Of a stretch of DNA of 64,000 nucleotides, positions 12,001 to 19,156 are shown piece by piece. This DNA is from Curtobacterium aurantiacum. Its GTDB lineage: Bacteria; Actinomycetota; Actinomycetes; Actinomycetales; Microbacteriaceae. The notes beneath the pieces were generated by a model that did no database searches, was not told the origin of the DNA, and worked only from the letters and a program-made list of their open reading frames with translations. The stretch is taken from assembly GCF_018598555.1 (NCBI RefSeq), contig NZ_JAHEWN010000014.1, positions 1 through 64,000 on the forward strand. Direction: 5' to 3'. The translations under genes and the position numbers were made by a program. Every line of letters begins with the position of its first letter. Position 1 is the stretch's first letter.

Positions 12001-13710
12001 GGTCGAGGTCGCCGACGGCACGGTGAACTGCTGTCCGTCCGTCGGCGCCGTGATGGTCGGTGCCGCGAAGGCCGTCGCACGGACGGTCGAGGTGGCGAGG
12101 TCCACGGTGGCGACGTTCGCCCCGGGGAGCACGGAGAGCCGGAGGGCGTGCACGCTCTGCGATCCGGTGTCGTACCCGCGGGGGTCGCGGAAGCCGGTGC
12201 TGTCCTGCGCGTTCACGGTGAGGTCGACGACCTGGCGGAGCAGCAGCACGACCGGGCTGAGCAGTGTGGAGACGGCCGAGGTCGTCGCCGTGAGGGTGGT
12301 GCCGAGGTTCGTCAGGGCGGAGCCCGTGACGAGGGGCCGCACGATGGTCTGCAGCGCGGGCAGGACGATCGAGTTGACCGCCGGTGCGAGCAGCGCGCCG
12401 AGCGCGTTCAGCCCGAGGGGGCCACCGGTCGCGGTCACCGTCGCGGTGGCGGGTGCCGAGCCGGCGAGGGCGCCGAGCGTGGTGTCAGCCCGGAGCGCCA
12501 GCGCGGCGAGCGGGAGGCCGACCGCGTTGACGTTCGCGGTGACGTCGATACGCACCGCGGTCGAGTTGATCGTGTTCACGACCGCGGTCTGCAGGGCCGT
12601 CGGCAGCTGGGTGCCGAGGATCGTCGTGATGCTCCGGTTGATCGAGCTCACGGCCGCCTCGGTCAGGACCGACGTGTTGGCGGGTTGGCCGTTGAGCGTG
12701 GTGAGCCGGTCGAGGTCGACGGTGACCGCGCCGGTCGAGGGGGTGATCGTCACCGCTCCGTCCGTCAGCGGCTGCTGCAGCACGCGGGTCAGCGTGTCGT
12801 CGAGGTTCAGGTCGACCGTCGCCGTGACGTTCGTGCCGTTCACGTTCACGAGTCCGAGGCTCGTCGAACGGAGCAGCTGCTGCAGTTCGCCGGTCAGCGC
12901 CGTCGTGGTGCCCGACAGCGCCCCGTCCGCGCCGACCGCGGAGTTCACCGTGCCGGAGAAGGTGCGCAGGTCGTTCCGCAGCGCGGTGCTGAGTCCGGCG
13001 ACGGCGGGGCTCGTCAGGTCCAGCTCCGCACCGGCGATGCGGTAGTCGGTCGTCGTCTCGACCGTGGTACCGCGCGTCGCCTGGATGCGGGACGCCAGGG
13101 CGCCGATCTCCAGCTGTGCGTTCGACAGCACCGTGGTGTCGGCGCCCACTCGCGAGAACAGCGGGTTGAGGTCCAGCGTCGCCGCGCCGGTACCGGAGCC
13201 GGTGCCGACCCCGATGCCGCCGTCGTTCGTCAGCAGGCCGGACGATGCGGTCGCGCCGGTGGCCGAGGTCGTGGCGTACTGGCCGTCGACGCCGAGGGTC
13301 AGGATGCCGTTCGGTCCGAGCAGGTCGATGTCGTTGCCGAGACCGACCCCGAGCGTGTTGAGCGCCGTGAGGTTCAGCGGCTGGTTCGTGGTGCCGCCGC
13401 CGGAGGTCGCACCGCGAGCCGAGTACGCGCCGCCGAGCTGGGCGACGCCGTCCACGTCGACGATGCCGGAGCCGCTGAGCAGCAGGCCCTCGGCCTCGGT
13501 GACGTCGGTCTGGGCGGCCGCCGCGGGTTGGATCGCCACGGTGGCGGCGACGAGCGCCGTCACCGTGGCGACGACGCCGCCGCGCAGGAGGAGCCGCCGG
13601 TCGTCCGAGGCTCGTCGTCGAGCCCGGCCGTCCGCGCGGGTGATCCGTCGTGTCCATTCGTACGCTGCGGTCGGTACGCGGGTACCGAGCAGCGACGCGT
13701 GCCTGCGCAT
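6085..13710 (-). CDS. giant sortase-anchored surface protein with about 20 Ig-like repeats
   Basis: The 2541-residue protein starts with a long signal peptide: a basic region to residue 44, a hydrophobic core at 45-60, and a probable cut after Ala66. Residues about 67-550 resemble the choice-of-anchor G N-terminal domain. From about 553 to 2423 there are 20 tandem Ig-like beta-sandwich units of about 93 residues, each with a signature like GTAEPGATVTVDLG and a later TQTVDG. A collagen-like GTPGTPG and Gly/Ser stalk follows. The end is a sorting signal: LAWTG near 2501, a hydrophobic helix and the tail RRRTRG. LAXTG is the motif of class E sortases. A role in adhesion or cell-surface contact is inferred; the ligand is unknown. 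Confidence 0.9.
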   Translation of the reverse strand: MRRHASLLGTRVPTAAYEWTRRITRADGRARRRASDDRRLLLRGGVVATVTALVAATVAIQPAAAAQTDVTEAEGLLLSGSGIVDVDGVAQLGGAYSARGATSGGGTTNQPLNLTALNTLGVGLGNDIDLLGPNGILTLGVDGQYATTSATGATASSGLLTNDGGIGVGTGSGTGAATLDLNPLFSRVGADTTVLSNAQLEIGALASRIQATRGTTVETTTDYRIAGAELDLTSPAVAGLSTALRNDLRTFSGTVNSAVGADGALSGTTTALTGELQQLLRSTSLGLVNVNGTNVTATVDLNLDDTLTRVLQQPLTDGAVTITPSTGAVTVDLDRLTTLNGQPANTSVLTEAAVSSINRSITTILGTQLPTALQTAVVNTINSTAVRIDVTANVNAVGLPLAALALRADTTLGALAGSAPATATVTATGGPLGLNALGALLAPAVNSIVLPALQTIVRPLVTGSALTNLGTTLTATTSAVSTLLSPVVLLLRQVVDLTVNAQDSTGFRDPRGYDTGSQSVHALRLSVLPGANVATVDLATSTVRATAFAAPTITAPTDGQQFTVPSATSTRSVVVSGAGEPGATVAVSLGGDRTGTATVAADGTWTTTIADVPTGEYTATATQTVGGTAAGAVTQDFSVVAQRPLTITTPTAGQTFTTTGETAPVTLTGTATANARISVDLGGGLTATGTADDAGAWSVSVPEVPVGEQTASVTQTVGDTTSAPVTRSFRVVAAAGLTVDTPAADQDFPLAGDTRSVPFSGSAQAGARVDVDLGDGLTATTRANADGTWSTSVTDVPAGEYSAEVTQTVGGTTSAPVTRDFTVTAAPALIIDEPADDSTITVADETSTTPVTVSGSAAQNARVTVGIGGSFSAAVTADEDGAWTTTFADVPVGERTVTARQTVDGTTSGPVESTFTVEAGDPLAITSPEDGDVVTVLDADTTTDLDVAGTAEAGAEVRVSLGDGLTATTTADDDGTWTVAVADVPVGRHTITVTQTVGGTTSPAVRQAVTVQAGAALAVTAPAQDDTVTVATDDSVVDVTVRGTAQPGARVEIVLDDGDAVSTTVDEQGTWSVVLADVDTGSHTATVTQTVDGATSAPVDRDFAVEAGDELVIVAPGDAQEVPAGTGGQANVVVRGTAEPGASVAVTIDDGDPVEVVTDTAGNWELPTTQLGIGEHTVEAVQTVNGTDGPVVTRDFTVVPGNAIVIDTPASGARFVVVDGDATATVRITGTAEPGAAVTVSVGPGTRFTTTADGEGEWAVDATGLAPTGLYTVSASQEIEDVSAVPITFEVVTANPLTITGPGADAIAVAGPDVERDVTVTGTGQPGAAVTATLAGSDDQETTVRADGTWSVTFPDLGVDVHRVSITQTLAGSVSDPRTSDPVERTITIEAADAVTITTPETDVVLLVPDPDATRDVVVSGAAAPGAPVTVRLGDDELTTTADADGDWTVTFGGVGVGTPTLAASQTVGGTTASSPDQTVTVRAGTALTIATPEDGDVLTVADTSGTADVEASGRAQADAEVTVRLSTGETATVTADEDGRWTTTFQDVSVGDHRVTATQVVGGQTSTPVTAAVSVRAGAPLVVSTPRGATTVTVADDDATTDVAFAGTGEPGATVTVDLGDGRTATATVDRDGDWETTVEDVPTGSYTAAVTQAINGTTSAAVERPVSVVAAADLTIREPGDDPITVADGDATTTVTVAGDAQPGATVTVTVDDRDPVEVTAGDDGSWSVDVPDLGVGGHTVEVTQTVDGSTSTTPVETTFEIEAGAPVVVTEPTADQEYTVADGDGTTTVDVAGTAEPGATIVVDLGDGRTESTTADDDGAWSVSVPGVPAGTTTVSVTQRIDGTESAPVTVDVRVLVADPITIATPVDGTTIRVAQRDSVATLTAAGAAEPGAEVRVTIDGGDARTVTATDAGTWSVELPDTAVGEHTIRATQTVDGSTSAAVRSTFTVAPGAALTVTAPADDTTFTVPSTDPTATVPVGGEGQPGATVRVVLDDADPVVVRVGTDGRWETSLVDVPAGEHTLVVTQVVNGTTSDPIERDVTVAVAAADAIVVTAPADGADYRVLGGSTDVRVTGTSAPNATVSVRIDDGRAVTTTADDDGEWAVTVRDVDEGAHTIAASQTVDGDTTTAPEVGFTVTAATPVAITSPTDGQVFPTTGSTKAIPVSGTAEPGATVTVDIDGRTATTTAGDDGSWTVTIGGVPVGDHTVSVTQTVGGRTSDPVTADVTVEAARATDILITSPEPGQLITADGFGDTGSFRVTGQAAPGATVTVSLSTGQVRTTTADDEGAWDVMFERVPEGEWTISATQSVDGTTSAAARVPIVVDALEPLAVTSPSQGEQHMADEDGDHDLMVTGTAEPGATVTVQPMGRDVVVTTADEDGEWWVMVGLPVGAHMLRVTQSVGGFTSQAQMVRVMVMDDTVDPEEPGTPGTPGNPGTPGTPGTPGAPGLPGTPGTGGTGGGTGIGGGNGTGGGAGNGTSGTGTGSGSGSGSGSGNGDLAWTGADVVPIAGTAAGLVVLGFLLLGLSRLAGGLRRRTRG

Positions 13711-13759
13711 GCGTGTCTCTTTTCCTGGCGGGCGCGGCCCGCCACCTGATCCTCGGAAT

Positions 13760-13809
13760 CCTCCGCTGGTGAGGCGGTGGAGGCTCCTCCGCTGGTGAGG
13801 CGGTGGAGG
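13760..13809 (-). repeat. two tandem 24-base hairpin units in the surface-protein 5' region
   Basis: The unit CCTCCGCTGGTGAGGCGGTGGAGG occurs at 13760-13783 and, identically, at 13786-13809. Each can fold on its CCTCC/GGAGG ends. Both copies are flanked by GGAATCC, and they lie 50-100 bases upstream of the surface-protein ATG, so they are probably in its 5' leader. Confidence 0.8.
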
Positions 13810-13990
13810 GTCGGAATCCTGGTTGGGGGTTCCTGACGCAGATCTTTACACATGATCAGGTTCGTGTCCGCACGCGTCGTCGGAAAAACGCACCGGCCCT
13901 CCCGAACGGGGGGCGACGGCGCAGCGCAACCGGTCACGAACGAAGAAGACCGGAGACGATGACAACCCGGGAACGAAGAAGACCGGAAAC

Positions 13991-14138
13991 GAAGAAGACT
14001 CCTCACCCACCCGCACACGAGATGAGCGCAGCCCCGGTTGCCCGCCCGGAACGAAGAAGACTCCTCACGCACCCGCACACGAGATGAGCGCAGCCCCGGT
14101 TGCCCGCCCGGAACGAAGAAGACTCCTCACGCACCCGC
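13991..14138 (-). repeat. 62-base tandem repeat grown from the 3' end of the SRP RNA gene
   Basis: Unit starts are at 13991, 14053 and 14115. The first two copies are complete and differ at one base; the third is identical for 24 bases and then becomes the SRP RNA gene itself. Every unit therefore carries a copy of the 3' strand of the SRP terminal helix (GACTCCTCAC on the plus strand), followed on the minus strand by a TCTTCTTCGTTCC tract. Shorter copies of GAACGAAGAAGACC lie further out, near 13938-13990. With the hairpins at 13760-13809, these repeats fill most of the 410-base gap 13711-14120; I see no gene there. Confidence 0.85.
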
Positions 14139-14208
14139 CAGAGCCCGGTTACCCTTGCTGCGTTTCCGCCCTGGGGGAGTTGGCCTGGATGGCGTCACGT
14201 GAGGAGCC
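14121..14208 (-). ncRNA. ffs: bacterial small signal recognition particle RNA (4.5S type)
   Basis: The 88-base RNA scaffolds Ffh for co-translational membrane targeting. Its ends pair over 11 bases (GGCTCCTCACG with CGTGAGGAGTC). The apical part has the expected form: CAACTCCCCCAGG on the 5' side, a GAAA tetraloop closed by GCG/CGC, then the AGCA internal-loop motif and AAGGGTAACCGGGCTCTGG. The ends are set by the terminal helix and could be a few bases longer. It is transcribed away from the reductase gene that starts at 14249. Confidence 0.9.
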
Positions 14209-14248
14209 GCCGAGAAGTCTACCGGACGCAACGGGCAGACTCGAACAC

Positions 14249-14923
14249 ATGAAGATCGCCATCGCCGGAGGACACGGCCAGATCGCCCTGCTCCTCGCCC
14301 GCCAGATCACCGACGCCGGCCATGACGCCGTCGCCATCGTCCGCAATCCCTCGCACGTGGCCGACGTCGAGCAGCAGGGAGCCCGCGCGGTCGTCGCCGA
14401 CCTGGAGCAGCTCAGCGACGACGACCTGGCGCTCCGCCTGCGCGGCGTGGACGCCGTGGTGTTCGCCGCGGGCGCCGGGCCGAACAGCGGCGCCGAGCGG
14501 AAGCTCACCGTCGACCGTGACGGGGCGATCCTGCTCGCCGACGCCGCCGAGCGTGCCGGCATCGAGCGCTACGTGATGATCTCGGCGATGGCGGCGGACA
14601 CCTACGACCCGGAGCTCGCGGTCGTGCCGGCCCAGGACGACGCTGCGGTGTTCCAGGTCTACCTGCGGGCGAAGGCCGAGGCGGACGCGAACCTGCGGGC
14701 ACGACGACTGCGCTGGACGATCGTCCGTCCCGGAGGCCTGCTCGACACCCCGCCGCAGGGCACCGTCGACGTCGGCCGGACCGTGCCGCGCGGATCGATC
14801 CCCCGCGCGGACGTGGCGACCGTCGTCCTGCACGCCCTCCTCGACGACGCCGCCGTCGGCGTGCAGTTCGAGGTCACGAGCGGCGACACCCCGATCCCGG
14901 CAGCGCTGAGCGCCCTCACCTGA
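14249..14923 (+). CDS. NAD(P)-binding atypical short-chain dehydrogenase/reductase
   Basis: The 224-residue protein has the Rossmann fold of the atypical SDR group that includes biliverdin reductase-B-like and YwnB-like proteins. The cofactor loop is IAGGHGQIALLLAR near residues 4-17. A strand ending VFAAGAG is near 70-76, YVMISAM near 107-113, and the closing strand WTIVRPGGL near 153-161. These proteins bind NAD(P)H and often act on quinones, flavins or oxidised small molecules; the substrate here cannot be told. The start is the ATG at 14249; upstream codons would run into the SRP RNA gene. CAGACT lies seven bases upstream and could be a -10 for a leaderless message. Confidence 0.88.
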   Translation: MKIAIAGGHGQIALLLARQITDAGHDAVAIVRNPSHVADVEQQGARAVVADLEQLSDDDLALRLRGVDAVVFAAGAGPNSGAERKLTVDRDGAILLADAAERAGIERYVMISAMAADTYDPELAVVPAQDDAAVFQVYLRAKAEADANLRARRLRWTIVRPGGLLDTPPQGTVDVGRTVPRGSIPRADVATVVLHALLDDAAVGVQFEVTSGDTPIPAALSALT

Positions 14924-14939
14924 CCGGTCCGCGCGGCCC

Positions 14940-15235
14940 GCACCGTGCGCACCTACTCACCCCGTGCGAGCTCCTCGCCGAAGGTGCCACGCCGCGCACC
15001 GTGCGCACCTACTCACCCCGTGCGGACTTCCACGCCCCGTGCCGCGCTGCATGCGCGCACCCAGCCGTCAGCCCCGCACCAGCCCACGAACACCGCACCG
15101 TGCGCCGGACGCGACCCACGAACGGACGGGAGGCACGGCGCCAGCCCGCCCCGCGCCTCCCGGCCGCACCGTGCGCACCTACCCACACCGTGGGGACTTC
15201 CACGCCCCGTGCCGCGCTGGAAGCGCGCACCCAGC
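14940..15235. repeat. imperfect direct repeats in the reductase-ackA gap
   Basis: The element GCACCGTGCGCACCTAC is present at 14940, 14996 and 15166. The first copy stops after 29 bases. The second (14996-15065) and third (15166-15235) stay similar for 70 bases, including the shared block GGACTTCCACGCCCCGTG. Partial copies lie between them. These repeats fill the 386-base stretch 14924-15309, in which I see no credible gene. Confidence 0.75.
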
Positions 15236-15309
15236 AGCCGATCCCGCACCCACCGGCGAACGCCGCACCGTGCCAGCACGACGCCCCGAAGCGACGCGCG
15301 CGCCGCGCC

Positions 15310-16506
15310 TCAGAGCGCGACCGCAGCCGACTGCCGGGCGATCTCGAGTTCCTCGTTCGTCGGGATGACGAGCACCGCGACACGTGAGCCGTCCGTGGAG
15401 ATGCGCCGCGCCTCCCGGGAGGCCAACTCGTTGCGGTCCGGGTCGATCTCGATGCCGAGGTGCTCCAGCCCGGCGAGCACGCGCCGGCGCAGCAGCGCGT
15501 TGTTCTCGCCGACCCCCGCGGTGAACACGACCGCGTCGAGTCCGCCGAGCTGCGCCGTGTAGGCGCCCACGTACCGGCGGATGCGGTGGCGGTACACGGC
15601 GAGCGCCGCCTCCGCCTGCTCGTCGCCCTTCGTGGCGGCGTCCTGCACGTCCCGCATGTCGCCGTTGCCGGTCAGACCGAGCAGTCCGGACCGCTTGTTG
15701 AGCATGGTGTCGAGCTCGTCGAAGGTCATCCCGGCCTCGCGGTGCAGGTGGATGAGAACCGCGGGGTCGAGGTCGCCGGACCGGGTGCCCATGACGAGCC
15801 CCTCGAGTGGCGTGAGCCCCATCGAGGTCTCGATCGACTTCCCGCCGTCGATGGCAGCGACGGAGGCCCCGTTGCCGAGGTGCAGCACGATCGTCTTGAG
15901 CTCGGCGAGCGGCCGGTCGAGGAACTCCGCGGCCTGTTCCGAGACGTACTTGTGGCTGGTGCCGTGCATGCCGTAGCGGCGGATCCCGTACTCGGCGGCG
16001 AGGTCGGCGGGGATCGCGTAGGTGTACGCGTGCGGCGGCATCGTCTGGTGGAACGCGGTGTCGAAGACGGCGACGTGCGGGACGTCCGAGAACACCTGCT
16101 TCGCCGCCCGGATCCCCTCGAGGTTCGCCGGGTTGTGGAGCGGCGCGAGGCTGTTGAGGTCCTCGATCTGCTGCTCGACCTGGTCCGTGACGACCGTCGC
16201 GCGGTCGAAGGTGGTGCCGCCGTGCACGACGCGGTGGCCGACGACGGCGGGCGGGTGCTCGTCGAACGACGGGCCGACCTTCGTGAAGGCGTCGATCATC
16301 GCCTGGAACCCGGCCGCGTGGTCGGGCACCGATGCGGCGTCGTTGGACGACGACTCCCCCGTCAGCGCGTTGGTGTGCTTCCACGCCCCGGCGGACTCGC
16401 CGATGCGCTCGACGAGCCCGGAGGCGAGCGTGCGCTCGTCCTCGAGTTCGATGAGCTGGTACTTGAACGAACTCGAGCCGGAGTTGACGACGAGGGCTGC
16501 GGTCAC
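15310..16506 (-). CDS. ackA: acetate kinase
   Basis: The 398-residue cytoplasmic enzyme interconverts acetyl phosphate plus ADP with acetate plus ATP. Family motifs are all present: the N-terminal VVNSGSSSFKYQ, VGHRVVHGG, FDTAFHQTMPP, the RYGMHGTSH block and the C-terminal FTAGVGENN. Length is standard (about 400). The start is GTG at 16506. It lies 49 bases after pta on the same strand, forming the overflow/acetate-use pathway and controlling the acetyl phosphate pool. Confidence 0.97.
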   Translation of the reverse strand: MTAALVVNSGSSSFKYQLIELEDERTLASGLVERIGESAGAWKHTNALTGESSSNDAASVPDHAAGFQAMIDAFTKVGPSFDEHPPAVVGHRVVHGGTTFDRATVVTDQVEQQIEDLNSLAPLHNPANLEGIRAAKQVFSDVPHVAVFDTAFHQTMPPHAYTYAIPADLAAEYGIRRYGMHGTSHKYVSEQAAEFLDRPLAELKTIVLHLGNGASVAAIDGGKSIETSMGLTPLEGLVMGTRSGDLDPAVLIHLHREAGMTFDELDTMLNKRSGLLGLTGNGDMRDVQDAATKGDEQAEAALAVYRHRIRRYVGAYTAQLGGLDAVVFTAGVGENNALLRRRVLAGLEHLGIEIDPDRNELASREARRISTDGSRVAVLVIPTNEELEIARQSAAVAL

Positions 16507-16555
16507 GGGGTGGTCACTTTCTGTCGGGCCTGGAGGCGCGGTGCGGGTCGGGCGG

Positions 16556-18664
16556 TCAGGCCGCGTCGGTCGCGGTGCCGGCCTGGATCGCGGTGATCGC
16601 GACGGTGTTCACGATGTCGCCCACGAGGGCGCCCCGCGACAGGTCGTTGATCGGCTTGCGCAGGCCCTGCAGGACCGGCCCGATCGCGACGGCACCGGCC
16701 GAGCGCTGCACGGCCTTGTACGTGTTGTTGCCGGTGTTGAGGTCCGGGAAGATGAACACCGTCGCGCGGCCGGCAACCGGGGAGTCCGGCATCTTGGTCG
16801 ACGCGACCGTGGGGTCGGCCGCGGCGTCGTACTGGATCGGGCCCTCGACGAGCAGGTCGGGCCGGCGTTCCCGCACGAACGCGGTGCCGGCGCGGACCTT
16901 GTCGACGTCGGCGCCGGAGCCGCTGTCGCCGGTGGAGTAGCTCAGCATCGCCACGCGGGGGTCGATGCCGAACTGGGTCGCGGTCTCGGCCGACGAGATC
17001 GCGATGTCGGCGAGCTGCTCGCTCGTCGGGTCCGGGATCACCGCGCAGTCGCCGTAGACCAGTACACGGTCGGCGAGCGCCATCAGGAAGACGCTCGACA
17101 CGATGGAGGTGTCCGGACGGGTCTTGATGATCTCGAACGACGGCCGGATGGTGTGTGCCGTGGTGTGCTTCGCGCCCGAGACCATGCCGTCGGCGAGGCC
17201 GAGCTGCACCATCATCGTGCCGAAGTACGAGACGTCGGTGACGGTGTCGCGGGCGAGCTCGATCGACATCCCCTTGTGGGCGCGGAGCCGGGTGTACTCC
17301 TCGGCGAAGCGTTCGCGGAGCTCGGGGTCGAACGGCGAGACGAGCTGTGCCGCCTCGAGGTCGAGCCCGAGTTCAGTCGCCCGGGTCCGGATGGCAGCGG
17401 GGTCACCGAGGATCGTCAGCTCGCAGACCTGGCGCTGCAGCAGCGTGGAGGCCGCGCGGAGGATGCGGTCGTCCTCACCCTCGGGCAGGACGATGCGCTT
17501 GCCGTAGCTGCGGGCCCGGTCGAGCAGGCCGTGCTCGAACATGAGCGGCGTGACGACCCCGGACGGGGTGAGCTGCAGACGGTCGCGCAGGGCCTCGGCG
17601 TCGACGTGCTGCTCGAACAGGGCGAGCGCCATGTCGGCCTTCCGGGGCGAGTCGGCGGCCAGACGGCCGCGCGTCTGGGTGATCCGGAGGGCGGTGTCGT
17701 ACGTGCCCAGGTCGTTCTGTGCGATCGGGAGCGAGCTCGACAGGCCCTCGAGCAGCCGCGACACCTGCGGGGCGATCTCGAACCCGCCGTTCAGGATGAC
17801 TCCGGCCAGGCTCGGGAAGGTCTCCGACTGGTTGGCGAGGAGGGTGGCGATGAGGACGTCGCTGCGGTCACCGGGCACCACGACGATGCCGCCCTCGATC
17901 AGGCGGGGCAGGACGTTCTCCATGCTCATGCCCGCGACGACGGTGCCGAGGGCTTCGCGGTCGAGCAGGGCGTCGTCACCGCGGACCAGGGTGGCGCCGG
18001 TGGCCTGCAGCAGGGCGCGGACGGTCGGGGCGACGAGCACGCGGTCCTCGGGGATCGCCCACACCGGCACGTCCGGGTGGTCGTCGTGCACGGCCTGCTC
18101 GACGCTCGTCACGATCGCGGCGAGGGCGTCCGGGTCGGCGCGGTTCACCACGACGCCGAACAGCTGCGCGTGTGCCGCCCGCAGCTCGCTCGTCGTGACG
18201 TCCGCGACCTGCGCCATGCCCTCGGGTGTGCGGGCGCCGCGTTCGGCGGCGTCGCGGCCCCCGAGCACGAGGAGCACCGGGGCGCCGAGGTTCGCGGCGA
18301 CCTTGGCGTTGAAGGACAGCTCGGTGGGGCTGCCGACGTCGGTGTAGTCGGACCCGAGCACCACGACGGCGTCGCACTGCCGCTCGACCTGCGCGAAGCG
18401 GGTGACGATCGTGCCGAGCGCCGCCTCGGGGTCGGCGTGCACGTCGTCGTAGGTGACCCCGACGGCGTCGTCGTAGGAGATGCCGACCGCGGTGTGCTGC
18501 AGCAGCAGTTCGAGCACGTAGTCGGGCTCGACGACCGAGCGGGCGACGGGCCGGAACACGCCGACACGACCGACGGAGCGGGCGAGGGTCTCGAGGACAC
18601 CGAGGGCGACGGTGCTCTTGCCCGTGTGCCCTTCTGCTGACGTGATGTAGATACGGGTCGACAC
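16556..18664 (-). CDS. pta: phosphate acetyltransferase, long form
   Basis: This long Pta converts acetyl-CoA and phosphate to acetyl phosphate. The 702 residues comprise an N-terminal P-loop domain of the BioD type (SAEGHTGKST near 9-18), a central DRTGG domain, and the C-terminal catalytic PTA_PTB domain from about residue 375, with the typical SGAKHTTAHTIRP and LSYSTGDSGSG. The GTG at 18664 (VSTRIYITSAEG) fits the family N-terminus and lies seven bases after a TACCCT hexamer, arguing for a leaderless transcript. ackA follows in the same operon. Confidence 0.96.
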   Translation of the reverse strand: MSTRIYITSAEGHTGKSTVALGVLETLARSVGRVGVFRPVARSVVEPDYVLELLLQHTAVGISYDDAVGVTYDDVHADPEAALGTIVTRFAQVERQCDAVVVLGSDYTDVGSPTELSFNAKVAANLGAPVLLVLGGRDAAERGARTPEGMAQVADVTTSELRAAHAQLFGVVVNRADPDALAAIVTSVEQAVHDDHPDVPVWAIPEDRVLVAPTVRALLQATGATLVRGDDALLDREALGTVVAGMSMENVLPRLIEGGIVVVPGDRSDVLIATLLANQSETFPSLAGVILNGGFEIAPQVSRLLEGLSSSLPIAQNDLGTYDTALRITQTRGRLAADSPRKADMALALFEQHVDAEALRDRLQLTPSGVVTPLMFEHGLLDRARSYGKRIVLPEGEDDRILRAASTLLQRQVCELTILGDPAAIRTRATELGLDLEAAQLVSPFDPELRERFAEEYTRLRAHKGMSIELARDTVTDVSYFGTMMVQLGLADGMVSGAKHTTAHTIRPSFEIIKTRPDTSIVSSVFLMALADRVLVYGDCAVIPDPTSEQLADIAISSAETATQFGIDPRVAMLSYSTGDSGSGADVDKVRAGTAFVRERRPDLLVEGPIQYDAAADPTVASTKMPDSPVAGRATVFIFPDLNTGNNTYKAVQRSAGAVAIGPVLQGLRKPINDLSRGALVGDIVNTVAITAIQAGTATDAA

Positions 18665-18671
18665 GACGCCC

Positions 18672-18677
18672 AGGGTA
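18672..18677 (-). promoter_or_regulatory. -10 hexamer TACCCT for a leaderless pta-ackA mRNA
   Basis: TACCCT is followed by seven bases and then the pta GTG, the same arrangement as at dnaX. No Shine-Dalgarno is seen. Confidence 0.55.
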
Positions 18678-18785
18678 GTCGTCGGACATGTCACGACATC
18701 TGGGAGCACCGAGGGCGGCGACACGCGGTCGTGAGCACCACGAAGAACCTGTACCATTGGGTGTCGCCGTCGCGAGGCGGTGTCA

Positions 18786-18873
18786 GGAGAATTCGCCTAG
18801 TGGCCTATGGCGCACGCTTGGAAAGCGTGTTGGGTGCAAGCCCTCGGGGGTTCGAATCCCCCATTCTCCGCCA
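18786..18873 (+). tRNA. tRNA-Ser (anticodon GGA)
   Basis: The seven-base acceptor stem GGAGAAT/ATTCTCC closes a molecule with a long variable arm, as in class II tRNAs. The anticodon loop CTTGGAAAG gives GGA for UCC/UCU serine codons. The CCA end is encoded at 18871-18873. A strong terminator follows within ten bases. Confidence 0.96.
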
Positions 18874-18881
18874 GAAGGATC

Positions 18882-18914
18882 GAAGGACCCGCACCGACTC
18901 GGTGCGGGTCCTTC
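18882..18914 (+). terminator. terminator of tRNA-Ser
   Basis: A perfect 14-base-pair stem (GAAGGACCCGCACC with its complement) encloses a five-base loop, ending in CTTCGTCGTT. The remaining gap to 19156 shows no further gene that I can support. Confidence 0.85.
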
Positions 18915-19156
18915 GTCGTTCCGGTCCCGTCCGGTCCCCCACCCGGTGGACCAGCACGTGCCCTGCTCCCCCTCCGTTGGCCGCGAAACGCCGACCGGGG
19001 GTGGAACGGGCTGTCCCCGGTCCCCGTCGGTCGCCTATGCTGGCCGAGCGCACGGCTCCGGGACGAGCCGACGCGGTGCATCGAGCGGCAGGGGCGTCGC
19101 TCGGAGGGCGTGCTGATCAGTGCGCCCGAACACCCGAGGGGACGAGGAGACGCACC

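Noticed and set aside
6001-13749. An open frame of more than 7.7 kb on the plus strand, opposite the surface protein gene
   Set aside because: Its Arg/Gly/Asp-rich product has no fold or motif, and the opposite strand encodes a clear signal peptide, repeats and a sorting signal. High GC content removes stop codons.
13991-14138. CRISPR-like spaced repeats
   Set aside because: The units follow each other with no unique spacers and are copies of SRP RNA gene DNA; no cas genes are nearby.
14945-15562. Several overlapping open frames in the reductase-ackA gap
   Set aside because: They arise from the direct repeats and yield Arg/Pro/Thr-rich products in many frames; no ribosome site or family match.
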